From assembly GCA_030831445.1 (NCBI GenBank), contig JAURLB010000229.1, positions 1-6,207 of the forward strand: a DNA stretch of 6,207 nt, given 5' to 3'. Source of the DNA: Candidatus Nanopelagicales bacterium. Lineage in GTDB: Bacteria > Actinomycetota > Actinomycetes > S36-B12 > UBA5976. Below are positions 5,823 to 6,207 of the stretch, piece by piece. The position numbers and the translations under genes are program-made. Each line of letters starts with the position of its first letter. Positions within the stretch are counted from its first letter, which is position 1. Below the pieces are notes generated by a model. That model was not told the DNA's origin, made no database searches, and was given only the letters and a program-made list of their open reading frames with translations.

Positions 5823-6207
<385 letters not shown>

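Overview
The window looks like chromosomal core DNA of an actinobacterium (Actinomycetota). The gene set is characteristic: an F-type ATP synthase tail (atpD-atpC), a PduO cobalamin adenosyltransferase pointing against its neighbours, murA with an Asp in place of the usual active-site Cys, NucS (EndoMS) instead of a MutS/MutL system, the small CPGC protein that accompanies nucS in actinobacteria, and a thioredoxin-TPR protein. From memory, a similar order occurs in mycobacteria (atpC, pduO on the other strand, murA, nucS, thioredoxin). GC is only about 48% (counted on three sequence lines). Together with the very tight packing this suggests a low-GC, streamlined lineage such as planktonic actinobacteria or Acidimicrobiia, but that placement is inference.

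Layout, right to left along the main (minus) transcription direction. The 3' end of atpD (window edge to 5822) overlaps the atpC start by one base (TAATG). pduO (4847-5428, plus) converges on atpC with a 4-bp gap and diverges from murA (3553-4809, minus) across 37 bp. A one-helix membrane protein gene (3239-3556, plus) overlaps the murA stop tail-to-tail by 4 bp and diverges from nucS across 42 bp. From nucS leftwards runs a compact minus-strand operon: nucS (2528-3196), a CPGC putative zinc protein (2234-2521), a COG2945-like alpha/beta hydrolase (1497-2237), a second alpha/beta hydrolase (757-1500), and a thioredoxin/TPR co-chaperone cut by the left edge (1-727). The last four junctions are a 6-nt gap, two ATGA overlaps and a 29-nt gap.

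There is no stretch over 300 bases without a gene; the longest intergenic span is 42 bp. I see no RNA genes, mobile elements, CRISPR or integration sites. Four start codons (murA, pduO, nucS, thioredoxin) are preceded at 6-7 nt by a -10-like hexamer, the arrangement expected for leaderless mRNAs, which are common in actinobacteria.

Functionally this is housekeeping: ATP synthesis, the first committed step of peptidoglycan synthesis, adenosylcobalamin supply, non-canonical mismatch repair and redox/chaperone functions. Least understood are the CPGC protein coupled to nucS, the membrane protein divergent from nucS, and the hydrolase pair. I found no clearly new multi-gene system. The best leads are the nucS-linked small proteins and the very compact divergent promoters.
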